Of a DNA stretch of 64,000 bases, positions 7,757-16,172 are shown piece after piece. Source of the DNA: PALSA-350 sp963834445 (GTDB lineage Bacteria > Acidobacteriota > Terriglobia > Terriglobales > Acidobacteriaceae); NCBI GenBank assembly GCA_963834445.1, contig CAWIBU010000009.1:1674001-1738000 (forward strand). Reading direction: 5' to 3'. The first letter of the stretch is position 1, and every line of letters begins with the position of its first letter. The translations under genes and the position numbers were made by a program. The notes beneath the pieces were generated by a model. The model ran no database searches, was not told where the DNA came from, and was given only the letters and a program-made list of their open reading frames with translations.

Positions 7757-9613
7757 GTGCTATATTGCTCTACTGTGTTCCGACTACTTACGCTTCCCTT
7801 TCTGATGATGGTTGTGTCGGTTGGCGCGGCTCAAAAGCCGATCACCGTTCACCTGCAAACCAGCCTGCCCTCACCTCAGCCGGTGGGAACTCCCATTGGC
7901 CTCACTTCCTCGGTTGGAATGGAGAGTTTCAGCAGGGACATGTTTGTCTATCAGTATTCGGTCAGCGTCAATGGCGGACCGTTTCGGATCGTGACGGACT
8001 TTAGCCAGCAGCCATCGTTTGCATGGGGTCCCGAGCTTTTCGAGCAGGCCGCGACCATCCGGGTTAAAGTTCGCAACAACGAGACCAAGGCAACCGGCGA
8101 AACTGATCTACCTTTCCAATTCGTTTCGCGCGTCAAAGGCACACCGCAGGCGGTCACACCTACGTCGCACCCGCTCGTGGCCCTCTTCAGCGCTGCCCCA
8201 TGCCCTGAGGGGAAACAGTTCCGCGTCGCTTTCCATGCCGACGGCGAAGAATCAATGAGTCACACGCCCAGCCAGCCCTGCCGAGGCTCCATCAGCAACA
8301 ACGTCTACGTGGCCGGGATGCGCGCGGACACTGACTATCGACTGCGGTCGGAAGTGATGACCGGGGATAGTGCGAAAGCAGGTGACTGGCTGCCATTCCA
8401 CACAGGCATGTTGGACGGTAACTTCGCCCCGGCATCAGTCATTGTGCCGCGAACGGACAGTTCTAAAGCGACCGAGCCGGTGATCATTTACAGCGCCCTA
8501 TCCCTGGGCGGCGGCGTTAGGCCGTTTGCAACCGATCTTCAAGGCCGGGTGATCTGGTATCTGCGATCCACGGACGCGATTACCCGGGTAATTCCGGGAG
8601 GTCGATTTCTGGTCCTGGCAAATGGAATGAATTCGGTCAACAGCACTCACGAAGGACAGGTGCTGGAGGAAGTGGATCTGGCGGGAAACGTTATCCGGGA
8701 GACGAATATCGGCCGGGTTGCAGAGCAACTGGAGTCTCGAGGCATTCACTCCGATTGCCATAAAAATGGCAGAGAATGCGTATCCGGATTTCATCACGAG
8801 GCGATTCGATTGCCGAACGGACACACCCTCGCCGTCGCGGGTATCGAGCGCATGATGCCCACGGGCACACAGGGTTCGAAGTTGCCTGTGGACATCCTTG
8901 GCGACCTTGTCATCGATCTTGATGAGGACTTTCAAGTTGCAGGCGTCTGGAATGGATTTGATCATCTTGACCTCAGCCGCAAATCGCTCAATGATGCCAA
9001 ATGTCATACTGGCGGAGGCGGATGCCCGGCGATCCTGCTTGCAGATGAGGCAAACGGCTGGACCCATACCAATTCCATCAACTACATCCCCTCCTCCGGA
9101 GACCTGCTGCTCTCGCAACCGGAACAAAATTGGGTTTTGAAGATTGACTGGAAAGATGGCAAAGGCAGCGGTAAGGTGCTTTGGCGATTGGGCAAAGGCG
9201 GCGACTTCAAGGTGGAGTCCAAAGATTCAAATCCCTGGTTTTCTTATCAGCACGATGCAGGATTTGAGCCAGTCGGTTCAGACCTTCTTACCCTCACAGA
9301 CGACGGTGACGCAAGTGGCAAGCCGGACGCCAAAGAGGGAGTGCGCGGGCAGGTCTGGAAGCTCGATGAAGTCAATCATATTGCCACATTGGTTTACAGC
9401 GCACCCCTCGGAGTGGGGACAGTCTGCTGCGGTTCGATGCAACTGCTGAAGAATGGCGGATACAGCGCGGTGGCGGGATGGACACTTCCGCTAACCGGGC
9501 GTACGACGGAGTTTGACAAGGACGGCAAAGTTGTTTTCGCAATGGAGATAGCGGGCGCCATCGATTACCGAAGCTATCGCGTACAGGATATGTACTCGGC
9601 CCCGATCAAGTAA
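7757..9613 (+). CDS. secreted aryl-sulfate sulfotransferase (ASST-like)
   Basis: A 618-residue exported protein with a signal peptide near the N-terminus. A beta-rich N-terminal domain of about 200 residues is followed by a beta-propeller region of the bacterial arylsulfotransferase family. The motif NGWTHTNSINYIPSSGDLLL includes His437, close to the position expected for the catalytic His of ASST enzymes. Further family-like elements are GKVLWRLGKGGDF, WFSYQHDAGF and the repeated D-x-x-G-x-V-I-W-Y strands. Known ASSTs transfer sulfate between phenols in the periplasm without PAPS, through a sulfo-histidine. It stands just before the PAPS-making genes. The acceptor is unknown. Confidence 0.82.
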   Translation: MLYCSTVFRLLTLPFLMMVVSVGAAQKPITVHLQTSLPSPQPVGTPIGLTSSVGMESFSRDMFVYQYSVSVNGGPFRIVTDFSQQPSFAWGPELFEQAATIRVKVRNNETKATGETDLPFQFVSRVKGTPQAVTPTSHPLVALFSAAPCPEGKQFRVAFHADGEESMSHTPSQPCRGSISNNVYVAGMRADTDYRLRSEVMTGDSAKAGDWLPFHTGMLDGNFAPASVIVPRTDSSKATEPVIIYSALSLGGGVRPFATDLQGRVIWYLRSTDAITRVIPGGRFLVLANGMNSVNSTHEGQVLEEVDLAGNVIRETNIGRVAEQLESRGIHSDCHKNGRECVSGFHHEAIRLPNGHTLAVAGIERMMPTGTQGSKLPVDILGDLVIDLDEDFQVAGVWNGFDHLDLSRKSLNDAKCHTGGGGCPAILLADEANGWTHTNSINYIPSSGDLLLSQPEQNWVLKIDWKDGKGSGKVLWRLGKGGDFKVESKDSNPWFSYQHDAGFEPVGSDLLTLTDDGDASGKPDAKEGVRGQVWKLDEVNHIATLVYSAPLGVGTVCCGSMQLLKNGGYSAVAGWTLPLTGRTTEFDKDGKVVFAMEIAGAIDYRSYRVQDMYSAPIK

Positions 9614-9628
9614 GTCGGCGGAGTGCTC

Positions 9629-10522
9629 GTGATCGACCTTCATGCACATACCGACCGCTCAGATGGATCCACCGATCCCGGCGACTTGGTTCGTCTTGCG
9701 GTTCGCGAGGGTATCGAAGCACTTGCCATCGCCGATCACGATACGTTCGCGGGCTACGATGCCGCGCTTCCGACCGCAGCCAACAGCAGCTTGGAATTGA
9801 TATGCGCCGTCGAATTGAGTACCCGACCCGGCGGGCAGAGTGGGCCGGGTAAGCGCGAGCGTTCTGTGCACCTGCTCGGCTACTGGCTTTCGGCGCCCCC
9901 CTCAGCCGATTTCCGGCGATGGCTGGTGAGCCAGCAGGAGAGCCGGCATCAACGCAATGTGCAGCTGGTTGCAAAGTTACAGCATCTGGGCGTGGCAATC
10001 ACCCTTGAGGACGCTGAGCGCTACGGACGAAATCAGGTGGGTCGTCCCCACTTTGCGAAGGTGCTGTGTGACAAGGGATACGTGTCTACCATGCAGCAAG
10101 CCTTCGACATCTATCTTGCCGATGAAGCCAAGGCTGCGGTCGACCGCGATGAACCTACGCTCCACGAAGGGATTCAGCGAATCACCGAGAGCGGAGGTAT
10201 GGCATCTCTCGCTCACCCGGTGCGGCTTCCGCAGACCGGCGACGAACTCGCGAATCTTCTGGGGGATTTGATCGATGCCGGTCTGCACGGGATTGAGGTG
10301 TTCCACAGCGAACACTCACCCGCCGATACGGCCCAATTTGCCGAACTCGCCCGGCGATTCGACCTTGTGCCAACTGGTGGCACTGACTTTCACGGCGATA
10401 ACAAGCCCGGCGTTCGGCTGGGTACGGGTATCAACTTCAACATCGGTCTGCAGCACAGCTTTCTCGAAAACATGCGGGAGATGTGCGCTGCAAGGCAGCA
10501 AAGAGTGAGCGGCCGGGGATGA
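9629..10522 (+). CDS. PHP-domain phosphoesterase (TrpH/YciV-like), candidate pAp phosphatase
   Basis: About 297 residues of the PHP metallo-phosphoesterase family. The sequence opens IDLHAHTDRSDG, with the H-x-H metal pair. It continues with AIADHDTFAGYDAAL, ICAVELSTR, ASLAHPVRLP and GGTDFHGDNKPGV, which together give the usual set of metal ligands. GTG at 9629 is preferred over 9623 because GGCGGAG sits 5 nt upstream. Known relatives (E. coli YciV/TrpH, C. violaceum homologue) hydrolyse 3',5'-nucleotide bisphosphates such as pAp. The stop overlaps the cysD start (ATGA), so the two are translationally coupled. Since sulfotransferases release pAp, its removal is the likely job here. Confidence 0.85.
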   Translation: MIDLHAHTDRSDGSTDPGDLVRLAVREGIEALAIADHDTFAGYDAALPTAANSSLELICAVELSTRPGGQSGPGKRERSVHLLGYWLSAPPSADFRRWLVSQQESRHQRNVQLVAKLQHLGVAITLEDAERYGRNQVGRPHFAKVLCDKGYVSTMQQAFDIYLADEAKAAVDRDEPTLHEGIQRITESGGMASLAHPVRLPQTGDELANLLGDLIDAGLHGIEVFHSEHSPADTAQFAELARRFDLVPTGGTDFHGDNKPGVRLGTGINFNIGLQHSFLENMREMCAARQQRVSGRG

Positions 10523-11427
10523 CAGAGAGTCTGACTTTGAGCCACTTACGGATGCTTGAGGCGGAGAGCATTCATATCCTGCGTGAAGTAGTGGCCGAGT
10601 TTCAGCGTCCCGTAATGCTTTACTCGATCGGCAAGGACTCATCGGTCATGGTGCGCCTTGCGCAAAAGGCATTCTACCCCGGACGAATCCCGTTTCCGCT
10701 GCTCCACATCGACACAACCTACAAGTTTCGCGAGATGATCGAGTTTCGCGATCAGTTCTGCGCCGAAATCGGGGCCAACCTTATCGTCCATACGAACAAG
10801 GCAGCCATCGAAGCGGGCGCGAACCCGTTCGACCTGGGCACGCAAAAATGTTGCGGACTTCTGAAGACGCGATCCCTGCTCGATGCGCTCGCGGAGGGCG
10901 AATTTGACGCGGCGATCGGCGGCGCACGGCGTGACGAAGAGAAGTCACGCGCCAAGGAACGCGTCTATTCCTTCCGCGATCCCCATGGCCAGTGGGATCC
11001 GAAGAATCAAAGACCGGAATTGTGGAACCTGTTCAATTCGCGCTTGAACCCAGGCGAGAGCATTCGCGTTTTTCCGCTTTCAAACTGGACAGAACTGGAC
11101 ATCTGGCAGTACATCCATCTGGAGAAGATCCCGATCGTCCCCCTGTACTTTGCCAAAGCGCGTGAAATGGTGGTGCGCAGATCCAACCTCATCCCCGTCG
11201 AAGCTAATGTCCCATTGTTGCCCGGTGAGAAAAAAGAGATGGTCATGTGCAGGATGCGTTCGCTGGGTTGCAGTCCCTGCACTGGCGCAATCCGCTCCGA
11301 CGCCGACACTTTACCCAAAATCATTGAAGAGATGATGTTGTTCCGCCGTTCGGAACGCGAGAATCGCATCATCGACTTCGATCAAGAAGGATCCATGGAA
11401 ATCAAGAAGAGGGAAGGCTATTTCTAG
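10519..11427 (+). CDS. cysD: sulfate adenylyltransferase subunit 2
   Basis: A 302-residue ATP sulfurylase small subunit that, with CysN, makes adenosine 5'-phosphosulfate from ATP and sulfate. It belongs to the PAPS-reductase-fold ATP pyrophosphatases. SIGKDSSVMVRLAQKAF is the PP-loop, followed by FPLLHIDTTYKF, GTQKCCGLLKTRSLL and the RRDEEKSRAKERVYSFRD arginine-rich segment. FPLSNWTELDIWQYI and the terminal MEIKKREGYF are characteristic of CysD. Length matches E. coli CysD (302). The ATG overlaps the PHP gene stop, and cysN follows after one base. Confidence 0.96.
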   Translation: MTESLTLSHLRMLEAESIHILREVVAEFQRPVMLYSIGKDSSVMVRLAQKAFYPGRIPFPLLHIDTTYKFREMIEFRDQFCAEIGANLIVHTNKAAIEAGANPFDLGTQKCCGLLKTRSLLDALAEGEFDAAIGGARRDEEKSRAKERVYSFRDPHGQWDPKNQRPELWNLFNSRLNPGESIRVFPLSNWTELDIWQYIHLEKIPIVPLYFAKAREMVVRRSNLIPVEANVPLLPGEKKEMVMCRMRSLGCSPCTGAIRSDADTLPKIIEEMMLFRRSERENRIIDFDQEGSMEIKKREGYF

Positions 11428-11428
11428 C

Positions 11429-13144
11429 GTGGACGCAAGTACCCAGGGATTGATTGGCATCGATGCATTCTTGCGGCGTGAAGAGGAGAAAGATCTGCTC
11501 CGCTTCATCACCTGCGGGAGTGTGGACGACGGAAAATCAACCTTGATTGGTCGCCTTCTCTACGATTCCAAGGGTGTCTACGAAGATCAGCTCAGCGCAA
11601 TCAGAAAAGCGACGGTGAATCAGTCTGCCGGAGCTATGGACTTCGCGTTGCTCACGGACGGACTTCGTGCGGAGCGGGAACAGGGCATCACCATTGACGT
11701 CGCGTATCGCTACTTCTCTACGCCTCGACGAAAGTTCATCATCGCCGACACTCCCGGACATGAGCAATATACGCGCAACATGGCTACCGGCACCTCGACG
11801 GCAAATCTCGCCATTGTGCTGGTCGATGCGCGCAACGGCTTGCTGGCTCAGTCTCGCCGCCACGCCTTCATAGCTTCCTTGCTCGGCATTCATCATCTCG
11901 TTGTAGCTGTGAATAAGATGGACCTGGTCGGCTACAGCGAAGAAGTGTTTGACAAGATCTGCGCCGATTTCAGCAGCTTTGCTGTTCCACTCCAGCTCTC
12001 CGACCTGTATTTCATTCCGGTGAGCGCGTTACTGGGCGACAACATCGTCACCAAAAGCGAAAACATGCCGTGGTTCGGCGGCGCCAGTCTCTTGCACCAT
12101 CTCGAAACCGTCCACATTGCCAGCGACAGGAACCTGTCTGAAATGCGGTTTCCGGTTCAGCTCGTTTCGAGGCCAACTCAGGACTTTCGCGGCTTTGCCG
12201 GGCAGGTAGCTTCTGGTGTGCTCAAGCTCGGCGATCCGATCATGGTGCTTCCTTCCGGACGGACGTCCCGTGTGAAATCAATCGTCGCTCAAGACGGCGA
12301 GCTGGCTCGGGCGTTTCCGCCCATGTCAGTGACGGTATGTCTCGAAGACGAGGTGGACGTCAGCCGCGGCAACATGCTGGTGCCACCTTCCCATCCTCCC
12401 CACGTCACCCGCTGCATTGATGCGCGCCTTGTGTGGATGGACAGCAAGCCTCTTGATCTTCGCCGTCAGTACATCATTAAACACACCACTCAATGGGTGA
12501 AGGCGCAGGTCAGGTATGTTCGATATCGCGTGGATGTGAACAGTTTCGAACGGCACCCTGCCTCGGAGTTGAAGCTCAATGAGATCGGAACTGTTGTCAT
12601 CGATATGCATTCACCTCTGTTCGTCGACCAGTATCGGCGTAATCGCGCCACGGGCAGCTTTATCCTGGTTGACCCAAAATCGAACGCGACCGTAGCGGCC
12701 GGAATGATCACGGGCCGCGACCCGAAGATGGCGGATTCCGCGATTCAGGAGATGCAAATTTCCGAGTCGAGGCACATCTCTGAGCAAGACCGCCAGAAGC
12801 GCATCGGTCACGCATCGGTTCTCGTCTGGCTCAATGGCGGCGTGGAACTCGCATTTGATATTGAGAATGAACTTTTCAGAAGCGGCTATCTGACGCACGT
12901 GATTGCTGCCCAGGCGGATGGCAGCGTCATGCTGGAACTTGCTCAAAACTTGACCGCGGCGGGCCTCGTCACCATCTGCGCGGCGGACTTTCTGTACGAG
13001 GTGGAACGCGATCGCGCACAGGCTATGATCAGTCCCGGGCGTCTCCTTGATGTGGATGCCTCGCTTTACAGCAGTCCGGAAGAAGCAGCCACGAAGATTT
13101 CGGTAATGTTGGCCGAACTGCAAATCGTGCCGTCGGCGCGGTAA
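11429..13144 (+). CDS. cysN: sulfate adenylyltransferase subunit 1 with a degenerate APS-kinase-like tail
   Basis: The GTPase subunit of ATP sulfurylase, which couples GTP hydrolysis to APS formation. The G1 P-loop is GSVDDGKS (residues 30-37), with G3 DTPGHEQYTRNMATG and G4 NKMDL. The beta-barrel domains follow to about residue 455. At 571 residues it is about 100 longer than stand-alone CysN. The extra tail (about 461-571) reads HASVLVWLNGGVELAF and LTAAGLVTICAADFLYEVER, lining up with strands and helices of an APS kinase. The kinase P-loop is gone (LNGGVELAF in place of GLSGSGKST), so this looks like an inactive remnant of a CysNC fusion. Start is GTG, one base after cysD. Confidence 0.93.
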   Translation: MDASTQGLIGIDAFLRREEEKDLLRFITCGSVDDGKSTLIGRLLYDSKGVYEDQLSAIRKATVNQSAGAMDFALLTDGLRAEREQGITIDVAYRYFSTPRRKFIIADTPGHEQYTRNMATGTSTANLAIVLVDARNGLLAQSRRHAFIASLLGIHHLVVAVNKMDLVGYSEEVFDKICADFSSFAVPLQLSDLYFIPVSALLGDNIVTKSENMPWFGGASLLHHLETVHIASDRNLSEMRFPVQLVSRPTQDFRGFAGQVASGVLKLGDPIMVLPSGRTSRVKSIVAQDGELARAFPPMSVTVCLEDEVDVSRGNMLVPPSHPPHVTRCIDARLVWMDSKPLDLRRQYIIKHTTQWVKAQVRYVRYRVDVNSFERHPASELKLNEIGTVVIDMHSPLFVDQYRRNRATGSFILVDPKSNATVAAGMITGRDPKMADSAIQEMQISESRHISEQDRQKRIGHASVLVWLNGGVELAFDIENELFRSGYLTHVIAAQADGSVMLELAQNLTAAGLVTICAADFLYEVERDRAQAMISPGRLLDVDASLYSSPEEAATKISVMLAELQIVPSAR

Positions 13145-13174
13145 ACGCTCAATCACTTCGAAAGAAGAGGTGAC

Positions 13175-13762
13175 ATGAACACAGGCTGTGCATTGTGGTT
13201 CACCGGGCTGTCGGGTAGCGGAAAGAGCACGCTCTCTCAGCTGCTCGCCGCCCGTCTTCGGGAATTGGGCGCCAGGGTCGAGGTCCTCGATGGAGACATC
13301 GTTCGTACCTTGCTTTGCCATGGGCTTGGTTTTTCCAGGGAAGATCGCGAAGAGAACATCCGCCGCATCGGGTTCGTTTGTGAGCTGCTTGCTCGGAATG
13401 GCGTCATCGCGATCGCTGCTGCAATCTCCCCGTACCGGGCGAGTCGCGACGAGCTAAGACAGCGGATCACCAACTTCGTCGAGATATACATGAACTGTCC
13501 GCTCGAGGTACTGATCCAGCGCGACGTTAAGGGACTGTATAAAAAAGCGCTTTCAGGAGAGATTACGGGATTTACCGGCATCTCGGACCCCTACGAGCCA
13601 CCGCTCTCGCCGGAGGTGACGATTGACTCTTCTTCGGATTCGCTGGAGTCAAGCGTCGCAATCATTCTGCAACGCCTTGGGGAACTCGGGATAATTTCCA
13701 CCACAGCCGTCGGGCGACCAGGTGCACAGGGCGAAGTTAAATCCATCTCAAACTGGCGATAA
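13175..13762 (+). CDS. cysC: adenylylsulfate kinase
   Basis: Phosphorylates adenosine 5'-phosphosulfate at the 3' position to give PAPS. The Walker A loop is GLSGSGKS (residues 11-18). Further CysC motifs are VLDGDIVRTLL, LGFSREDREENIRRIGFV, IAAAISPYRASRDELR, RDVKGLYKKALSGEITGFTGISDPYE and a terminal P-E-V-T-I-D. It is complete and keeps every catalytic segment that the CysN tail lacks. A possible ribosome site (GAAGAGGTGAC) precedes the ATG. It ends about 65 bp before the sulfotransferase, so the PAPS supply and a PAPS user are adjacent. Confidence 0.96.
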   Translation: MNTGCALWFTGLSGSGKSTLSQLLAARLRELGARVEVLDGDIVRTLLCHGLGFSREDREENIRRIGFVCELLARNGVIAIAAAISPYRASRDELRQRITNFVEIYMNCPLEVLIQRDVKGLYKKALSGEITGFTGISDPYEPPLSPEVTIDSSSDSLESSVAIILQRLGELGIISTTAVGRPGAQGEVKSISNWR

Positions 13763-13827
13763 CTCATCGCAAAAGCGCGATTGGCGCGGAGTTAACCGAT
13801 CGAAAAAGGCCCACAACAAAGGAGAAG

Positions 13828-14739
13828 ATGCAGATGAGCGCGACCGTGACATGGCCTGTGAAAACCACTGAAATGCACAACCAACACATCGATTCCACGG
13901 TTTGGAACGACTTCAAGTTTCGGGATGACAACATCATCATCTCGACCTACGCCAAGTCTGGTACAACCTGGATGCAGCAGATCATCTCGCAGATGCTGTT
14001 CAGCGGCGACACTGAGATCGATACACAGGCGATGTCTCCGTGGATCGACTTCCGCATTCCGCCGAAAGAAGTGAAATTGCCCCAGGTAGAAGCACAGACG
14101 CACCGCCGGTTCGTGAAAACGCATCTTCCGGTCGATGCTCTTGTGTACTCGCCGAAGGCTAAATATATTTACATCGGCCGCGATGGTCGTGACGTATTGT
14201 GGAGTCTTTACAACCACCATGCGATGGGCAATGAGGCGTTGTACGATGCGCTGAATAACAGCCCCGGTCTCGTTGGCCCCCCGTTGGAGCCACCCGCGGC
14301 TGACATTCGTGAATACTGGCACACCTGGCTGAATAAGGATGGTTTTCCATTCTGGTCTTTCTGGGAGAACGTCCGTAGCTGGTGGGCAATCCGCAATCTC
14401 CCGAACATCCTGATGGTCCACTTCGACGTACTGAAGCGGCACATGCCCGAAGAGATGCGGCGCATAGCCAAATTTCTCGACATCCAGATCGACGAGGGCA
14501 AGTGGGACACTATTGTTGAGCACTGCACCTTCGACTGGATGAAGGAGCATGGGGAGAAGATTGTTCCTTTGGGCGGAGTTCTGTGGAAGGGCGGTACAAA
14601 GACCTTCATCAACAAGGGCACAAACGGCCGTTGGAAGGAAACTCTGACCGCAGCGGAATCCGCTGAGTATGAGGCGAAGGCTCTTGCCGAATTAGGCCCC
14701 GAATGCGCTCACTGGCTGGCGACAGGCGAAGAGAACTAA
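13828..14739 (+). CDS. PAPS-dependent sulfotransferase, cytosolic SULT type
   Basis: A 303-residue sulfotransferase that moves the sulfo group of PAPS to an alcohol, phenol or amine. The 5'-phosphosulfate loop is TYAKSGTTWMQ (residues 40-50). The expected catalytic base is His99 in FVKTHLP. IGRDGRDVLWS binds the 3'-phosphate side, and the C-terminal loop is FINKGTNGRWKETLT, matching the R-K-G-x-x-G-x-W-K signature. There is no signal peptide, so it acts in the cytoplasm. GGAG is only 3 nt before the ATG at 13828 but 9 nt before ATG 13834, so the true start may be 13834. The acceptor is unknown; glycolipids, hopanoids or secondary metabolites are possibilities. Confidence 0.92.
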   Translation: MQMSATVTWPVKTTEMHNQHIDSTVWNDFKFRDDNIIISTYAKSGTTWMQQIISQMLFSGDTEIDTQAMSPWIDFRIPPKEVKLPQVEAQTHRRFVKTHLPVDALVYSPKAKYIYIGRDGRDVLWSLYNHHAMGNEALYDALNNSPGLVGPPLEPPAADIREYWHTWLNKDGFPFWSFWENVRSWWAIRNLPNILMVHFDVLKRHMPEEMRRIAKFLDIQIDEGKWDTIVEHCTFDWMKEHGEKIVPLGGVLWKGGTKTFINKGTNGRWKETLTAAESAEYEAKALAELGPECAHWLATGEEN

Positions 14740-14832
14740 GCCGGGTGCAATGGGTCGACAGGATACCTATTTCCCCAGAGAAGCGAGTCCGAGTTTTCCG
14801 CAGCGGCTAAACTCGTGCACCAGAGATTTCTA

Positions 14833-16164
14833 CTACCTTTCCGTGATCTGCTCGAGCAAGGTAAAGAACTCTGGAAAGGAGATTGCCGCCGCATCGGCGC
14901 CAAGTATCAGCGTGTCCCCGTCCGCGCGCAGCGCCGCCACGGCAAACGCCATCGCAATACGATGGTCGCCACCGGAATCGATAATCGCCCCGTGCAGCCG
15001 CTGCCCACCGGGTACGTCCAGGCCGTCTTCGAACTCCTGCACCTCGGCGCCCATCGCGCGCAGGTTCCGCGCCACCAGCGCGATGCGGTCGCTCTCTTTC
15101 ACCCGCAACTCGCGCGCATCGCGTATGCGGATCCCGCCCCGGGTGTAAGGTGCAATGGCCGCCAGCACCGGTAGTTCGTCGATCAGTTGCGCCGCCAGCG
15201 CGCCACGGATCTCAATACTGCCCAGGCCTCCGGCAGGCGGCGTCAGTTGCACGCTGCCGATCAGTTCGCCGCGATTCTCCTCCAGGTTCAGCACGCTGAT
15301 CTTCGCTCCCAGCCCGCTCAACACATCCAGCAGCGTCGCCCGGGTCGGGTTCATGCCCAGCTGATCGAGTATCAGGCTTGATTGGGGAAACAGTGCCGCC
15401 GCGCACAAAAAGAACGCCGCCGAAGACATATCCCCCGGCACCGTCGCTTCGATCCCGTGCAGCTTTTGGCCACCCGCAATCGAGACCGAGTCATTGGTGC
15501 GCAGAATCTCCGCCCCAAACGCGCGCAGCGCCAACTCCCCGTGATCGCGGGTGCGTACGGCTTCCGCGACCGTGGTCATCCCCTCCGCCTGCAATCCGGC
15601 AAACAGCAGAGCTGTCTTGACTTGCGCGCTGGGCACGGGGGTGCGGTATTCAATCCCGCGCAGTTGCGCGCCGCGGATCACGACCGGGGCATGACCCTCG
15701 GTCAATTCGATCGCCGCGCCCATTTCCATCAGGGGCTTCCTCACCCGCTCCATGGGCCGGCGATTCAGGGAGGCATCTCCCTCCAGCGTGAACGCGCCGG
15801 TCTGTGCCGCCAGTAATCCCGAGAGCATGCGCATCGTGGAGCCGGAGTTGCCGCAGTCGAGCACCGCCCCCGGCGGCGTCAGCACGCCCCCGCAACCCTC
15901 CACCTCTACCGTGTCGCCCGATCGGGTCACCTTGGCGCCCAGTTGCTGCATGCAGGCCAGGCTGCTGGCGCAATCCGCCCCGGTGGAGAAGTTGTGGAAC
16001 CGGCTTTTCCCCTCCGCCAGCCCGCCAAGCAGGGCATAGCGATGTGAGATGCTCTTGTCTCCGGGCAGGCGCAAGGTGCCCAGCAAATTGCGCGCCGGCT
16101 GGATGGTTAGTTCGGTAGTGAGGGTATTGGCCAACGGAGTTGCTCCCAACTGTTCTAGCTGCAA
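14833..16164 (-). CDS. aroA: 3-phosphoshikimate 1-carboxyvinyltransferase (EPSP synthase)
   Basis: Sixth step of the shikimate pathway: joins phosphoenolpyruvate to shikimate-3-phosphate. The protein has 443 residues. Near the N-terminus LRLPGDKSISHRYALLGGLAEG holds the Lys and Ser of the substrate site. LDCGNSGSTMRMLSGLLAAQ is the first EPSP synthase signature, and RELRVKESDRIALVARNLRAMGA is the second. GDHRIAMAFAVAAL lies near the end. All key segments are present. It is the last gene of a minus-strand group and starts 9 bp after the end of the SpoIIE-type phosphatase gene, so co-transcription is likely although the functions are unrelated. Confidence 0.96.
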   Translation of the reverse strand: MQLEQLGATPLANTLTTELTIQPARNLLGTLRLPGDKSISHRYALLGGLAEGKSRFHNFSTGADCASSLACMQQLGAKVTRSGDTVEVEGCGGVLTPPGAVLDCGNSGSTMRMLSGLLAAQTGAFTLEGDASLNRRPMERVRKPLMEMGAAIELTEGHAPVVIRGAQLRGIEYRTPVPSAQVKTALLFAGLQAEGMTTVAEAVRTRDHGELALRAFGAEILRTNDSVSIAGGQKLHGIEATVPGDMSSAAFFLCAAALFPQSSLILDQLGMNPTRATLLDVLSGLGAKISVLNLEENRGELIGSVQLTPPAGGLGSIEIRGALAAQLIDELPVLAAIAPYTRGGIRIRDARELRVKESDRIALVARNLRAMGAEVQEFEDGLDVPGGQRLHGAIIDSGGDHRIAMAFAVAALRADGDTLILGADAAAISFPEFFTLLEQITER

Positions 16165-16172
16165 GCCTTATC

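Noticed and set aside
10930..11427. CysH (PAPS reductase) call for the PP-loop protein
   Set aside because: The RRDEEKSRAKERVYSFRD segment and partnership with CysN identify CysD.
11429..13144. CysNC fusion (bifunctional) call
   Set aside because: The APS-kinase-like tail lacks the P-loop and a complete cysC follows, so the product is called CysN.
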